Source: Mesaphorura yosii (taxonomy: Eukaryota > Arthropoda > Collembola > Poduromorpha > Tullbergiidae). From it: a DNA stretch of 64,000 bases. Each line of letters begins with the position of its first letter. Position 1 is the stretch's first letter. Shown here one piece after another: positions 11,801 to 25,479 of the stretch. Location: positions 62,001-126,000 of the forward strand of contig WIXG01000019.1 of the NCBI GenBank assembly GCA_009869945.1, given 5' to 3'. The translations under genes were made by a program, and so were the position numbers. The notes beneath the pieces were generated by a model that was given only the letters and a program-made list of their open reading frames with translations, ran no database searches and was not told the DNA's origin.

Positions 11801-14800
11801 CTAACGGTACCAACTGCAATTTCGCAAGTCCATTTTTCAAATGTATTTCGACTGGTTTCTCGAGAACGTCTTTAAGTGAAACCAGGATAAGAATTCTCGT
11901 CTCGTGCATCGTACGAGATACGAGGAGAGATGAAGTGAAAGGAGAAAGCACAAGCACGCGTTTATTCGATGTTCGGTGCTTCGGTTCTCGGGTTGCCCCA
12001 CCTGCCATGTTCCGAAAATAGATTTTATTTTATGAAGACAGTCTGTCTCTGTGATGCGTTCCGATATGAAAGTGTGAATCTCGTCGATCGCGTGGCGCAG
12101 CGCAGAGAGCGCAGGGATAAGCCGAATCAAGTCAACCAGAGAAATCAAAATCATCTTTCTCATCGCGTCCCTGCTCTTTCTCTCAATTTAAAGCGAACTC
12201 TGCCGCTGCTGTATACAAATAATCTCGGCCAGATATAAAATAATGGAACTCTTAGCTTTCTGACTTTTGCAACTCGCGTTACAGCACGCGAACGCGAAGC
12301 GTGGCATGTTGGAATTGAGAGCAGAGAAAAGAAACCGAGGCAGACAGACGAGTTGCTGCAGAGTTGAGTTGCTCGCAAAATCTGTTTTCTCATATTTCAT
12401 TTCTACGCTCGAGTGTCCAATATTATTTTTGACTTACTGCTCGTGCCTCCGTGCAGCGCAGTCCGCAGTTTGTCTCTCGTAATGCATTTTGCTTTATTGT
12501 ATTGTATTTATAACTTCAAAATGTAGAATAATCATTTCTGACAACGGGAGCAGCAGCACGCAGCACGCCGCACAGCCGCCATGCGAGGGCAGACCCACTC
12601 GGGGTTGTGTTTCGTGTTTCCTGCTGTTGCGCCAACAAAGATTGTGAAAGCTGCTCGTTACTTAATTCGAGTCGAGTGTGCTCAGAGGAAGGAGAAGGGC
12701 AGAGGGTTTGGCGGAGCAGCAGACCAAAGCCACAGACAATTCATCACACCAAACGTACACTCGTACGTATCAGACACGAGCACGAAAGTCGAGAATCAGA
12801 AAACGCGTGTACGTCCTGTACGTGTCCGTATTCATGTTTTATCCACGCAGAGATTTACTCTCCTCACAAAGTGACACAAATCTCTCAATTATTCCGAGTC
12901 CACAAACACGCTCCGGCCCATTTACCGCACTTCCTACACAAAGAGTATAAACAAGGTGAGCTCTCGCTGCATTCCATCAACACTCCACTCGCATACCACT
13001 GCAACAACAGCAGTCCGCCAAACAAACACGGAAACAAAACAGAAGATTGTTTGCCCTTTCGGAATTCTGAAATTAGAAGTCTCGAGTGAAAGCCGGGCCA
13101 TGGAGAAAGTTGGAGAAAGTTGAAATACAAAAAGCCGAGTTGTTTCTTTGTTTTTATCTTCTAACATTACTTTTACTTTCTTGGAAATACGTACCCTTAT
13201 CGCATTAAAGAATTCGGTCTAATCAGTAACTGCAGAGCAGAATACATTGTTGCCGATAAGACGTAATCAAAATCATAGGCGATAGGCATAATCATAAAAA
13301 TTGGGGAAAGCACATTGAAATATGCATTTGGCTGTGGTAATTGAAAATTACCTGCTTTGCCTGCCCGCCTGCCTGATTTGTATCGAAACAAGAGTGATTG
13401 ATACGCTGCCATTCCACTGCTGCTACACTGGCATTGATGACGTGGGAAAGTAATGGAATATTTAAATGAAGTACACCTGACACGACACAAGTCTCTCTTG
13501 CTGCCTGCCGAAGCGCTTTGCAAATGCATACACAGTGTAAAAGTTGTTGCTGCTTTCGCTTTCCGATTCCCATGCGTCCTTACTTACCCAAGCATGGCAT
13601 AAATACGTATAAGGTTGTGAATTATCAATTGATACCCCAAATTGACTTCCAACTCCCAACGCTCGAATAACGAATGTATAGAAATCCGGGCCTACCTCTG
13701 CCTAATAGCAGGGTGCCAACTCCATCACTCGAACGACACGACGTGGCTTGACAATTGAGTGCGAAGGTGAATGTGAATCGCGTTTCGTGCCTAAGTTCTC
13801 ATTTCTCAGAAGAGCACGATTCAAAATGTTTATCATTTGCGCCGACTACCGATAAGTGCTTGTATCGTGTGAAATTCGCATCTTTTAGCAATTAAGCAGC
13901 AGCAGACAGAAAATACAAAGAATGAACGCGAAGCAACGCTGACAAAAACGAAAGTTTCTACAGTCGATAGCGTCAGTTGCAGTAGCGAGTAATCTGGCCA
14001 GACCGCCAAAATGCACGCCAAAGTTCAGTATGCCGGAATCTGCTATCTGTCCTTTTCTTCTTTGGAATGGAAAGTCTGTACTAATCTTCTGTGAGTTGTA
14101 GTTGTAAAGTTTCAGCATTGTGTAACTCGCAGCTCATCATTTCATTTCATCAATCCAGCAACCACAGCAAAGCGCAGCCAAGATTTCAAACCAGAAGAGC
14201 AAAGCCAAGTCGAGAAAGTTGTGGCTCTGCTGTCAGAGAAAGTCTTAACCGATTGCTTCGCTAATTGTGCGCATCTTTTCTGACGTTCGCTTCGCCGTAC
14301 AGCCACTCTCAATTTCCTGCAGTCATTCAGTCATTCATTCTGAGCGGCCGATGCTTTCGGCTTTCGCTTTGCTTTTCGGTGCAATCGAAAGTCGTGTTAT
14401 CTCGTCGGTCCAGTTTAGTGAAGATGGATTAAGTGACGGGCATTTTGAAGCGAGCGAAGGAGAGGCAGCAGCGTAAGGTTGCGTAAGCGTAGCGTGGTTC
14501 GCTGGTGTGTGCTGAAGTTTTAAGGACAAAAAACGGAGGCTCATAAATCACTGGCGACCTTTCCCTCCTCCGCCTTTCAGCGGCTGGTAGTTAGCGTTTA
14601 GCGGGATGGAAGAAAGGAGCCAGCCAGGAGGAAAGTCAACTCCGCTAATGTTATTTTTTGATATTTTCAGATGAAGCGCAGACGGAAATCATTTCCATAG
14701 CGGAAATGGATCTCACTCCTCGACGAGTTCAGCGCCGAGCACGCGAGGCCAACTCGCGCCTCCGAAAAAGCCTCCTGCCAAACATCGTTATCCTCGGAGC

Positions 14801-14860
14801 ATCTTCTTGTTCTTAGAAAGACAGCAAACTTAATTACGTTTTTAAATCACAGCACATGTT
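5815..14860. other. Large gene-poor region with probable 5' regulatory and UTR sequence of mAChR-B
   Basis: About 9 kb contain no ORF that splices into a recognisable protein. The stretch next to 5814 should hold the GPATCH1 promoter. The right part probably holds upstream exons and control elements of the muscarinic receptor. A good acceptor (TATTTTCAG) ends at 14671, and a possible donor (AGC|GTAAGG) lies at 14472/14473, suggesting an untranslated exon that ends there. A TATAAAAG sequence at 9199-9206 could be a core promoter, but nothing else supports that. Simple-sequence runs based on GGCGTGGC and CCTGCCTG are scattered through the region. Confidence 0.45.
14706..14816 (+). other. Upstream ORF in the presumed mAChR-B leader
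   Basis: An ATG at 14706 opens a 36-codon ORF that stops at 14814-14816, 44 bp before the receptor ATG at 14861. A shorter uORF begins directly at the putative exon start (ATG at 14672, 9 codons). A third ATG at 14855 is out of frame with the receptor and reads past its start. If the exon begins at 14672 as inferred, a scanning ribosome would meet all three first, which suggests translational control. Transcription through this segment is inferred, not shown. Confidence 0.35.
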
Positions 14861-17800
14861 ATGGATTTGGATCTCGAGACTCGGAATGTCTCCAGCAACT
14901 TTACGCCGATTTACACCATTTCCAAGGACTTTATCAACAACTGGTACGTGAACAGCCGTCAAGTCAATGGCATGCCCTGATTAACTCTCACACCTCCGCA
15001 CTCACGCGTAATCGAGTGAATTCACAATCCACCTGTGCTGCAGAGAAAGTTTTTTGGCGCCGCGTTCTGGTTTCAGTCAGTTTGGGAGTTTCTGGCTGGC
15101 TGGCCAAGATAATCCGTGTTTAACGTGTTGAATGGGCGATTTCACAGGTCGGACATCATTACGACGACGCGAGAATGTCCAACTTTTTCGACTGTCGCCG
15201 TACTCGGCCGTGGTTGTTGAAGTTTCTGGGAGCGTATCGCTCTCGACCGTTTATTTGCACAGGCAAGACGGGAACGGCCGTGCTGTGCCGTCCTTCTCCG
15301 TGTCCCAGTTTAATACACTTAAATACTTTTTATTTGAGTATTTCAAACTAATCTTTTTTGTCAGTCAATTTAGTCACACCTATTTCGGGTTTAACTTTTT
15401 CTTTCTGCTCGGCCTGGCCCGTCGTCGTGGAGTGCGGAGATTTACCGCCGCGCCCCACCGCCTGCCTGCCTGCATTACAGTCATTCTTCCAGATTTTATG
15501 GGGCATTTGTTCACGCGCTATGCTTCCCATCTTGCAGAGCGAATGAAAAGTGAATTCGAGAAAAGTCATTTCGTATTATTACCGCCAGAGCTTGAACGAA
15601 CGAACGAAAAGTTTTGCACATGCAATTTAATTGGAAAAAGGATGAGGGAAAGTTTCTGTCGTCTTGCACAGGCAGAAAGCAGAAGGCAGAAGGAGAGGGC
15701 AAATAATAATATTATTACAAGTGATTCTTATTGTAATATTATAGAAAAATAAAATAAAAAATGACACGGGCGGTGGGAAGAGAATGATATTAAGAGTCAG
15801 TCTTTAGCACTTTATGCGAGAACTATGAAAATAACATTTGTGACCTATTACCGTAATAATGGCGGGAGACACGCCGAGAACGGAGCAGTCAGCCGATTTA
15901 TCTCGGCGGATAAGAACGAGAAGATGCTCTCTCGCTCCTTGAGCCGGGCATAAAAAGACGTTGCGTGGCGTGGATGAGAGTTTCCTCGTCCTTTCGTTGT
16001 CTATCACTTTTGCTCATGCAAAATGCTCAAAGTTTTTTGAAAAGTGGAGAATGAGATCTCTGCTCGGAACGATCCTCTGAATTCTGAAGCTACTTGAAAA
16101 TCGTTTTTTCTTTAGGTTTTATTCTTTTCTAACTTCTATTCAAATCCTCGGCTCGGCTTGCTGACAAGCGGCCGTAATTTGCAGACGGAGTTCATGCCAT
16201 CATGCGCCAAGCCAAGCCAGGCGTTTGCGTTTGCTTTGGCTTTTTGCGTTTGCTTTTTTATTCCCGTCAAAGTGAGTAATTCTCAAACTGGATGAAGGCG
16301 AGGCGGCCAAGCCAAGCCAAGCCAGAAGACTGTAATTTCCCTGCGGAAATTACAAGCATAAGCGAGCGTCTGTTCCCCGTGCCCAAACCGAGGCGGGCGG
16401 GTAGAGCGCCGAGCGCAAAGCCGGGTTAGCCGCAACAGTAAACAGGCACCGACCGAGCCGAGAAACGAGTAACGAGTCGGTTTATATCATGTAAGTAACC
16501 ATAAAATTGCATAATTCTTGGGCGAAGGAGTCTCAAACACGTGCAATTCGGCCATTACGAGCAATACGCGAATTTCGATGGCCAGGCAACAGGCAAATGA
16601 CGAAATGGCAGCAATGGCACGGCGGGCAAGGGCGTAACGTTAACAGTTGACTGACTATCTTGAATGTAAGTGAAAGTTATCCGTTGGAAATGTGAAAAGG
16701 TCACTCCGCGTAGTTACTTTAAACAAATGGACTGCTGCTGCGCTTCGATTTTTCACTGCTCCGATCAAGACGGCGCGGCAGAAGGAGGCCAGCGGCAGTG
16801 CTCTCTGAGGAATAGTAAATATCTCATTTGCATGCCAAAAATAACCAAACGAGTTCAAATCGATCTAATGCACTATTTATCTGCCTCTGCCTGCCTGCCG
16901 ACTATGCCGACTTTGACTCGCACTTGGATGGACTTTCTCCTTATCACGACCGCAAGACGAGCCACACACGCAAGAAGCACGGTGTTTGGCGTTTGGCGTC
17001 TCGGCAGTTTGGAGCTCTTTGTTAGGCAAATGCCGACAAGAATGAGAACAATGCTGGGAATTCTGGCGTGGAGGCACTCGAGATCAGATGGCGGCGATGA
17101 ATGCTTATCGAACCCTGACAAAAGTTGCGAAGTATTGCATTATGCGTGCTTATTACATTAGCGATATCTTTTCAGAGGCGCAGGCTCTCGGCGTCTGATG
17201 CATAATATTTTGATATTTTGATGATGCGAGTCGGGTACGAGTCGAATAAAAGGAAAACGGTGCTTCGGCTGGCGGGTTTACCTGCTCGCCTTGTAAATAT
17301 CCAGGCATTTCACAAGAGAGGCGGCAGGAAGACGCAGAGAAAGTTTAAGTCTTTCTTTGGTGACGTGCCAAAGACAGGCAGACAAAGAACGACGGAGAAT
17401 CAGGCAAAATGGATTGAGAATGAGGGCCAGCACGCGTGCTGAATGAGAAATGGTGGAGACTGGCAGGAGCAGAGATCTCCGGCTCCCATCCACCGATCCA
17501 CCGCCACCGCTTCTCTCTGCACATGTGAAGTGAAAGCCCTCGCCTGATTCGAGCCCATCAATCTTTTCCGCTTTCCTCCAAAACATTTTGATAAAGTCAA
17601 TCTCGGGCCGCGGCTGAAAAATCTTCTCCTCTTCACGCAAATCCATTAAGGGATAATCACCATTGACATCTTTATGCTCATCCGTAATTTATGGACGAGG
17701 CCCATCTAATGAGCCCTCGCTTCATAATTGTAATTGCCCGAATTATTAAAACGCAGGAACGAGAGGAGAAGACTTCTCAAACTCTGCCAGCAGTCTGCGT

Positions 17801-20800
17801 TCAGCTTCGACTGCGCTATCCTCCTCAACGAGACCCTCCCGCGAGACTTCGACCCGACCTCGAACGGAACTGCCTTCGGGATTGGCGGAGGCGACGAAGG
17901 GCTCCCCGGCCCGCCGTTCTCGCCCTGGCAGTCTGTCTTCATCGCAATTTGTCTCGCCATTTGTATGATTCTCACTGTCGGCGGAAACATTCTCGGTGAG
18001 TCGCTTTCTTCTGCTCTCTGCGGCTTCCGGACGATGAGCGGATGAGCACGTATACAGAATCTCTGACTACGTGTTTATTCGTCTTTCTGCTTGTGCAGTG
18101 CTCATGGCATTCATTGTGGACCGAGGAATCCGACAGGTTTGTCAGACAACATTCCGATTCTAGCACAACAATTCAAATCAAAGTAGTAATCTTATCAATG
18201 TTTACATCGCCTTTGCTTTGCCTTGCTTGCTGGTGTTTGTAGCCTTCGAACTACTTCATCGCGTCTCTCGCCGTGACGGACATGCTGATCGGAACCGTGT
18301 CGATGCCGTTCTACACTGTCTACATTCTCGTTGGCTCCTGGAATCTCGGTAAGCAATAAGGAAATGCGCGGCAACCCGTTTAAATCTTAATGCAGCGCGC
18401 GCAGCATTACAGGTTTTTGTGATTTCTCTTATTTAGGCAGCATTTTGTGTGATCTTTGGTTGTCGGTGGACTACACCGTCTGCCTGGTGTCTCAGTACAC
18501 GGTGCTCCTGATCACCATCGACCGGTTCTGCAGCGTCAAGATAGCAGCCAAGTACCGCAACTGGCGGACGAAGAATCGCGTCATTTTCATGGTGGTCATC
18601 ACGTGGATCATTCCCGCCATCCTCTTCTTCACGAGCATCTTCGGCTGGGAGGTGAAATATGATTTAATCCATATGTAGTCTTATGACTTAATTGATACAG
18701 TGTTAATCTAATCATTTTTGATGTATTGTGTTTATGTTAGCACTACAAGGGCTACCGAGACCTTGCCCCAGGCGAGTGCGCGGTGCAGTTCACGAAGGAC
18801 CCCGTCTTCAACACGGCGCTGATTGTGGGCTACTTCTGGAGCACGATGGTGGTCCTGTTTGTCCTGTACGGGGGCATCTACTCGACGGCGTGGAACATGC
18901 AGAAGAAGGCGGAGGACAAACGGCGGCGGATGCAGGACATGGTGAAGCTCACTGCTGGAGGACTGGCCGGGGTGGCGGGCAAGACGGCCAACATCAGTAT
19001 CACGAACACTAATCAGTGCAGTTCGATGCCCAAGCAGACGGAGAAGATGGGGCGAGGGAACAAGAGCACACTCCACGTGAATAACAATAAGGTACGTATC
19101 GATTTCATTAAGACTCCTCGAGCAGGCGCTCCTTTCATTATTTCCCGACTTTCCACACTGCCGCACACGGAGAATGAGAGCGGGCTCGTCCGCCGCCGAT
19201 ACCCAGCCAGCAAACGCTAAAAATTCCTGAAACGAAAAAAGAGAAAATGAGAAAGCGGAGAAGGCCATTATGATGACGAGGCTATTTTCACTATTTTGCG
19301 TGCATCACAAACACTGTTAATATATGAAAGCCATAACTCCCCGAATAACTGGCTACAAAGGCTGAAAAATGTCATTAGGATCTTCTTTCATGTGCGGACC
19401 AGCGAATCGATGTGACGAGAATACCAAATCTGCCTGGCAGGGTAATGAGTGGAGGGCCAGGTTACGGGAAACCTAATTAATTTCTGGGCGGTGCGCTGAT
19501 GAGCCTGTAAATAACAACTAGAATCCATAAAGTCAAACAGCAACAGCGGGTACGCGAATTTTCACCAAAGCTCGTATGGTTTTCACGTGCTCGCCTGCTT
19601 TCGCCAAACTTCCATTTCAGATTTTATATTTTATGCTCATCTCATCTCTTTAAACTCGGCACCGCATGCATGAACCTTGCTCATAAATTTTCAATATTGT
19701 AGCTTTTTACTGCTGCCTTCAATCAAAAAGGCACTTTTCTTTGTGCGCCGAGTCCCAATTGTCAGTTGTTTGCACTCGCAATTCGCATTGACAGAAACTT
19801 GCTTTCGCTCTTCGCCGCGTCAGCCAGAAAGCAATTTTTGAGACTTGAGAATTGTGGCGTGTCACGACCGCCAATTCAATCACGGATTTGTCAACAGTCA
19901 ACAGCAAAGAAAAAGCGCGTTTGCGTTTCGAATTTTAGTGAGCAAGTTGCTACTCTGCTATGTTAAATGCTACTGTGAAATGAGACTGGGGACTCGAGAA
20001 TATACTGGGAATGAGAAAATTAGTCAAAATATGCGAATTCGGGAAGGGCGAATGGCGAACTGCAATTTGTAGTGAAGTAACCGGCTCGGGCACGAGCACG
20101 AAGAAAAAGCGGGACGAGCGGATGATGGAAGATGTTCCTGGGAGTAGTAAACTAGTAAACAAGCAAAAAAATTAAACGAGTACATTTTTACACGCGCACA
20201 TCCACCTAACTTTGTTTAGGCCTGGAAGCCTGGAACGGAGTGTCGAGGATGCAGTGGAGTTTGCACTTTACACAAAGCTAAATTCTTGCATTCCAAAAAG
20301 TTCATTCAGCAGCACGCCATGGAAGGGCATACAAAGTATAACAGCACGAAAAGAAAGTTTTTCATGCAGATTCCATTTGCCACATCACACAATAGAATAC
20401 ACAATAGTACCCAAAACTCGAACGAGGGCATCTCAGCCAGACCACTCACGCATAAAATTCCTGACGTGTCGTGCTTTCCTTTCTTTCTCTGTGGCTGCAG
20501 TCGAAACCGGATCCCTCCTTATCGGATCGCAAGGTTGATACAGACAGGTCTTCCAGCCCGGCATTCGACTCGGACGAAGATTCGACGTCCCAAATCATCA
20601 AGAAGAAGGGCCCTCAAGCAGCAGCAGCGGCCAAGGGTGGGCACGGAAACCCACCCTTGACTGCCAAACCGACTCCTCCTGCGCCACCGCCCGTGATCGC
20701 CAAAGTCCCACCACCAATGAAGGCGCCAGTAACAAAAACGACAGCCAACGCTGCGCCTGCACCCGTGCCCGTACCCAATCGCCCAGTGGGCAAGGTGCCC

Positions 20801-22754
20801 CCAACACCCCCACCGAGAGCGAACCCACCTCCGAAGCTCCCCGCCCTGATTCCTGACCGAGGATCTCCTCTGTCGAAGGAGGAAGACGAGGGAGAGGAAG
20901 ACTACTTCAACTTCCCTCCGCCGCCGCCCGAGTTCCTGGAACGACACGAGCCCGCCACGCGCCGTTCAGTTCAGCCGCCGCAGTCCCTTCCGCTCAAAGA
21001 GTTCCAGACTCTTTCGCGTAGCACTCCACAGGCACAGCCACTCGTCGAGCAGTCCGACAGCATCGACAGTCGACCTCACCAGCAGCAGCAGGAAGACGTG
21101 TTTGCTGGTCCAAGGCAGAGTTCTGTAAGTTCTGTTCCGGAGAGAGAAAATCGTGCCTCGCTACCTGAAGCCGGTGCGGGTTATCAGTTGAAACAATCCG
21201 AGATGGGAGAAGATGCTGTCATGACCTTTAAGGATGAGAGGAAGAGTAATGGGAGCAGTCGGGCCAGCAGCCGCAGCGAAGCCGGGCCGGTTGCCGATAA
21301 GCTTAATTCGCTGCATTCATCTACGAGGACTCTGCTGCTGGACCAGGAACCATTAATGAATGTGGTCGCGTCTCTACTCGATAACAATCACAATGATTCC
21401 TCAGACATGGACAAAAGGCAGTCCATTTTATCATCGCTGAGTTTCCTCGACACGGCCGATCTGAGGTACATGGACGATTCCTCCATAACAATTGAGAGCC
21501 CAACGCCGCCTCCGTCCGGCTTCTACGAGCGAGCAGATCTCAGCTGGACGGCACAACTGCAGAGTCTCATCAGACAGCTCCTCATCGCACAGCAGCAGAA
21601 CCTCAGCCCCGAGTCCCAGCACACCGTCCCGCTCATTCAGCAACTCCAGCAGCAGCTTCTCATTCAGCAACAGCAAATTCTACTCCAGCAGGCGATGCTG
21701 ACTCAGCTCCAGATGCCGGCCACCACAACAGCAGACGTAGTGGTCGTGGCGCCAACCCCTCAAAAGTGCCCGTGCATGTCCCTTAGCAACTCCTCGCACT
21801 CGGTCACGTCGCCACAGACTGTCCGAGCCCCACGAAGCACTCCGACGTGCAAGAACGAGACGCACGTCAACTTTGTGAACGCAGTGGCCCCGCTGGCGGA
21901 TCCCGACACAAGCCTATGCAGTGAACCCGTTGTGTTCCACACAGAAAAAGATGACAATAGAACGGAAAGACATGAAGGTGCTTGTCCAGCTTCCACGGGT
22001 AAAGAAAGTTTCTTCCGTTATTCATCGTCATTATGGTGTTTACTCATCGTTTTCGTAATTTAGAATTCCTGGCGACATTCATTATGAATTCACTGGGCTG
22101 TGCTGTGTTTTTTGTTTCAGCATCAAATGGAGTAGTGATGTCGAGGGCTGAGGTGTCCAAGCCTAGTAACAATAATGACATTAACATAGAAATTCCCTGC
22201 GATCGTCCAAAGTCCCCAGCAGAGACGCAACAGCCGTCGTCTTCCAAGGACAGCCGGTCCGCCACGGAGGCCCAGATCGAGGTCGTCTTTCAGGACGAAG
22301 ATGAGCTTAAATCTCTGCAGCAGAACGAACTGTCCAGTTCCAAGTCCAGGAGCATCGTCAAGTCGCTGGGGAAGCGGATGCGGGTGCGAAAACGGGTGAA
22401 GGAAGGGCGCCAAAAGTCCAAGTCGGAGAATAGAGCGAGAAAGGCGCTCAGGACAATCTCCTTCATTCTCGGTGAGCATCGCTAAAGATTCGCTTTTACT
22501 CGTACAAGAAGAAAGTTGGCAAACTTATCGTCTAAAACTGTTTTGCAGGTGCTTTCGTTGTGTGCTGGACTCCGTTTCACATTCTGTCGATGATCGAAGG
22601 CTTCTGCCAGTGCATAAACCCTCATCTGTACATGTTTACTTATTTTTTATGTTACTCAAATTCACCAATTAATCCAGTCATGTACGCGCTCGCTAATCAA
22701 CAGTTCAAGAAGACGTTTACGAGGATTATGAAGGGAGATTTGCACATGACCTGA
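14861..22754 (+). CDS. mAChR-B: B-type muscarinic acetylcholine receptor (class A GPCR), complete, 9 exons
   Basis: This is a plasma-membrane receptor for acetylcholine that signals through G proteins. Exons: 14861-14943, 17757-17995, 18099-18136, 18243-18348, 18437-18651, 18741-19091, 20501-21998, 22121-22471 and 22549-22754, giving 1028 aa with matching phases. The N-terminus has N-glycosylation sites (NVS, NFT, NET). TM1 carries GGNILVLMAF. TM3 has the amine-binding Asp ([17 protein letters not shown] about 167) and a DRF variant of DRY. TM6 is [15 protein letters not shown], and TM7 is [12 protein letters not shown]. The third intracellular loop is about 650 residues, mostly exon 7, rich in Pro, Ser and Gln. 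The TM2-TM4 sequence matches Drosophila mAChR-B (CG7918) as I know it, better than A-type receptors. I chose ATG 14861 over 14855 because only that frame joins exon 2 and gives glycosylation sites. Confidence 0.92.
14944..17756 (+). other. Long first coding intron of mAChR-B
   Basis: A 2.8 kb intron lies between the short N-terminal exon and the TM1 exon. It contains a 206-codon chance ORF (15132-15752) and a short tandem repeat of GCCAA units near 16305-16322. Long 5' introns often carry enhancers; nothing specific is recognisable here. Confidence 0.6.
19092..20500 (+). other. Intron splitting the third intracellular loop of mAChR-B
   Basis: This 1.4 kb phase-0 intron runs from donor AAG|GTACGT to acceptor GGCTGCAG. 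Both flanking coding ends lie inside the cytoplasmic loop. The 20471-20500 end is open in the exon 7 frame and adds a few apparent residues, but the family resemblance resumes at 20501. Confidence 0.6.
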
Positions 22755-25479
22755 GCAGGTAATCATTAAGAGACAGTTGCAGGAAGTGGAGTAGAATTTT
22801 TAATTAAGCACAGACAATAAAGATTTTTATTAACGCGCGGGGTCAAACATTATGCAAATGGTGGATTGACACGGCGAGGAAGAGACATCCGAGTCCCATG
22901 TCTCTTCTTCATTGTGTAAACTGCCTCCAGCCCAAAACAAACAGGAAAGACCCCAAACAGTCAAGCATGGGAGTTATTGAATTTAAGATAACGTAAGAGT
23001 ACGCTACGTATTTTTGTGTCTGCTTTTCTACCAAAGCTCGATCTTGCTTGCGATGCAGTCAGGCCCAGGCTAAATTCCCAAGCCATCATCAAATTCATCA
23101 TCATACGTGAGTTTACGTAACTTCTTAGGCCACTATGTGTATCATTCAATCAGAAAACTCTGTACAACCTTCAAATACCAAAAACCGACAATAAATCAGT
23201 TACAAATAATAACTCAACGCGCGACCGACCGACGTGACCCACATTCGGGCTTGGGCTGACTAATTAATTCAGAAATCCACGGCATAGCCATACTTTAATT
23301 ACTGGATTACAACGGACACGGACGTGATTCGCAGCAGGGTAAAGACATCAAAACAGATAACTTCGTATTGCAACTCCGTCCAAAGTCCAAATGAGTGACG
23401 GAAAACTTAAACTCGGACGAAACAAACTTTTGTTTCTCTTCTTTAATGAGTTGATGCCTGCATCGAGCACAAAGTGAAAACAAATCCAGAGTAGAAATCT
23501 GCTTAGTACGCTGTTCCTGTCCTTCCTGCTCCTGTTCTTGCCTCTCAGCCTGTAATGTTATTGCCTTGCCTGTTATTGTTGGTCCCCATTTTATGAAGTG
23601 TGAGACCGAACAGCGAAAATCCGACCGAAGAGTCGGAGTACGTCGTCTCTTGAGTTTCATCAAAGATAATCTTCATCTTCATGAGTCGATGAGTCAGACA
23701 TTCGATTACTGGATCAGCTGAATAAACTCACCAGTTCACGGGCAGAGTTGCAGAGTCGCCGTGTTTTGGTTCCACTTTCTCGAGTCTTTGATCGCGCGGT
23801 GGAGGAGGACGAGATGAGATTGCAATTTCTCATCTCAATTTGCAGCCGTCGTGGTAAGTGCAAACAAATTTTCTCCTCATCGTCAGCGTCTCTCATCTTT
23901 CTCTCGCGGCCCAATTTTGGAAATCTTTGCGGTTGTGGCGGTCGTGGTCACTGCCTTCTGCCTGTCCGCCTTGCCACCGTGCGTTGTTTGTGAAGACTGG
24001 AAATTCTTATTATCTCGTGATTCAGCCGAGTCGAAGAATATGTTTTCGCCAATGCCACTCCGTCCACTGTGAAACGCAAAGACGAAATGCGAAAGTGGGT
24101 GAGGAGTGAGCGAAGAAAGTCTGCAGCTGCTGAAAGTGCATGTGTGTAATCCGGCCTTGTCAATTTCAGAATTTGTCTCTCACTTCTGCTCAGCCAGGCA
24201 CAAAAAACGATTTAAAAATAACATAAAAATCAGAGAAAGAAGAAGAAGCCAGGCGGGGAGCCGGAGTGCTGTGCTGAAGTGACTGATTTCAATCGAGCAC
24301 TGCGTTTGGTACGTGGAACTACAACGTGAATTACTCGCGGTGGGAAAATTAATAATTTCCCCGAGCAAGCCGAAGGACCAGGACCGTGATTTTGGAGGAC
24401 GCTTGAGCACAGCCTCGCACTCGTCCACCAGATCAAGTGTGATTAAAATTTCGATAAGCGGACGATGAGTTTTAATGTGTGACTGGGCGTGGTGCATGAC
24501 GCGTAATTTGAAAGGAATTCGATTAAGCAAGTATTGGCATTTCGAATTGGCGAATTTCTTGCAATGGGTCCTGTTTTTTCTGTTCCAGTTCGCGTGGGCT
24601 CGCCGGGTTCGGGTTTGGATGAAGTTTGCGTTGCGTGCACGGCACAGAACTGTCATTGCATTGTGGTTTGCGAGAAGTGCAGTCTTCTTCACATTTTATG
24701 ATAGCGTGAGATTAGAATCAGAAAATCTATTCTGCTTGGCATAAGATCCATAAAAGGAAGACACTTAAGCCCCGCGTGCTCGTGCTGTGCTGTGCCACCT
24801 TGCACGAGAACTCCATTCGATTAAAGAATATGAAATTTCAGCTATTTGGATATTTCTTTCTTGGCATACAAAATAAATACCACAAAGCCCAGCGTCGACG
24901 TGGACGTGGAATGGGAAATTTGCTAATGATCGTGGCAGCGTTGTTGGGAAAGAAGAAGAGGGCTCGTGGCTCGTGCCGCACCATCGTATTTTTTCCATTG
25001 TCATCGGGGTGTTGGTGCCCGAGACAAAACACGGGCAGGGCGTCATATTTTGCTAAATCCCTGCTCATATTTCACTCTCACCGGCCGTGGCCGTTGAAAT
25101 AATTTATTAGCACGTGCTCTGTATGCGTTCTACGTCTACGCTTTATTATGATTTGGGAATAAATAAACAAGCAGCCAAGACAGACGTTCAAGTATTTTGT
25201 ATTTCCAATTTTAGACGCACTTACAAAAGAGAGAAACATCAAACGAAAATGTCAAAGACAAGATTGTGGAAGTGGAAACAGGCTTCATGTACAAAAACAA
25301 ACCGAGTCAAAGGCAGATTTACTTTACATTGCACTGGAACAATCGGTCGGTGTACGACGACCGTCGCCGTATTTGTGTCGTGTATCAACAGCGCACTCGG
25401 TCGTGAAATATGAAACAGTCGGATTGCATTACTCGATCGTCTATCGACTCCATCTCAGACCGGGCCGTGTCCGCAATAT
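22755..25479. other. Intergenic region between mAChR-B and a convergent orphan gene
   Basis: An AATAAA at 22816-22821 is a good 3' end signal for mAChR-B. The rest has no supported coding exon. The right end should hold the 3' UTR of the minus-strand gene ending at 25480. Confidence 0.45.

Noticed and set aside
12607-13089. 160-codon plus-strand ORF with several overlapping ORFs
   Set aside because: Composition is skewed (Ser, His, Thr) and three frames are open over the same bases; no protein family resemblance.
15132-15752. 206-codon plus-strand ORF
   Set aside because: It lies inside the first coding intron of mAChR-B and has mixed low-complexity composition with no recognisable motif; probably a chance ORF.
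20471-20500. Upstream extension of mAChR-B exon 7 starting at the ATG at 20471
   Set aside because: The acceptor at 20500 matches the phase of exon 6 and the family sequence begins there; the ATG lies in the intron.
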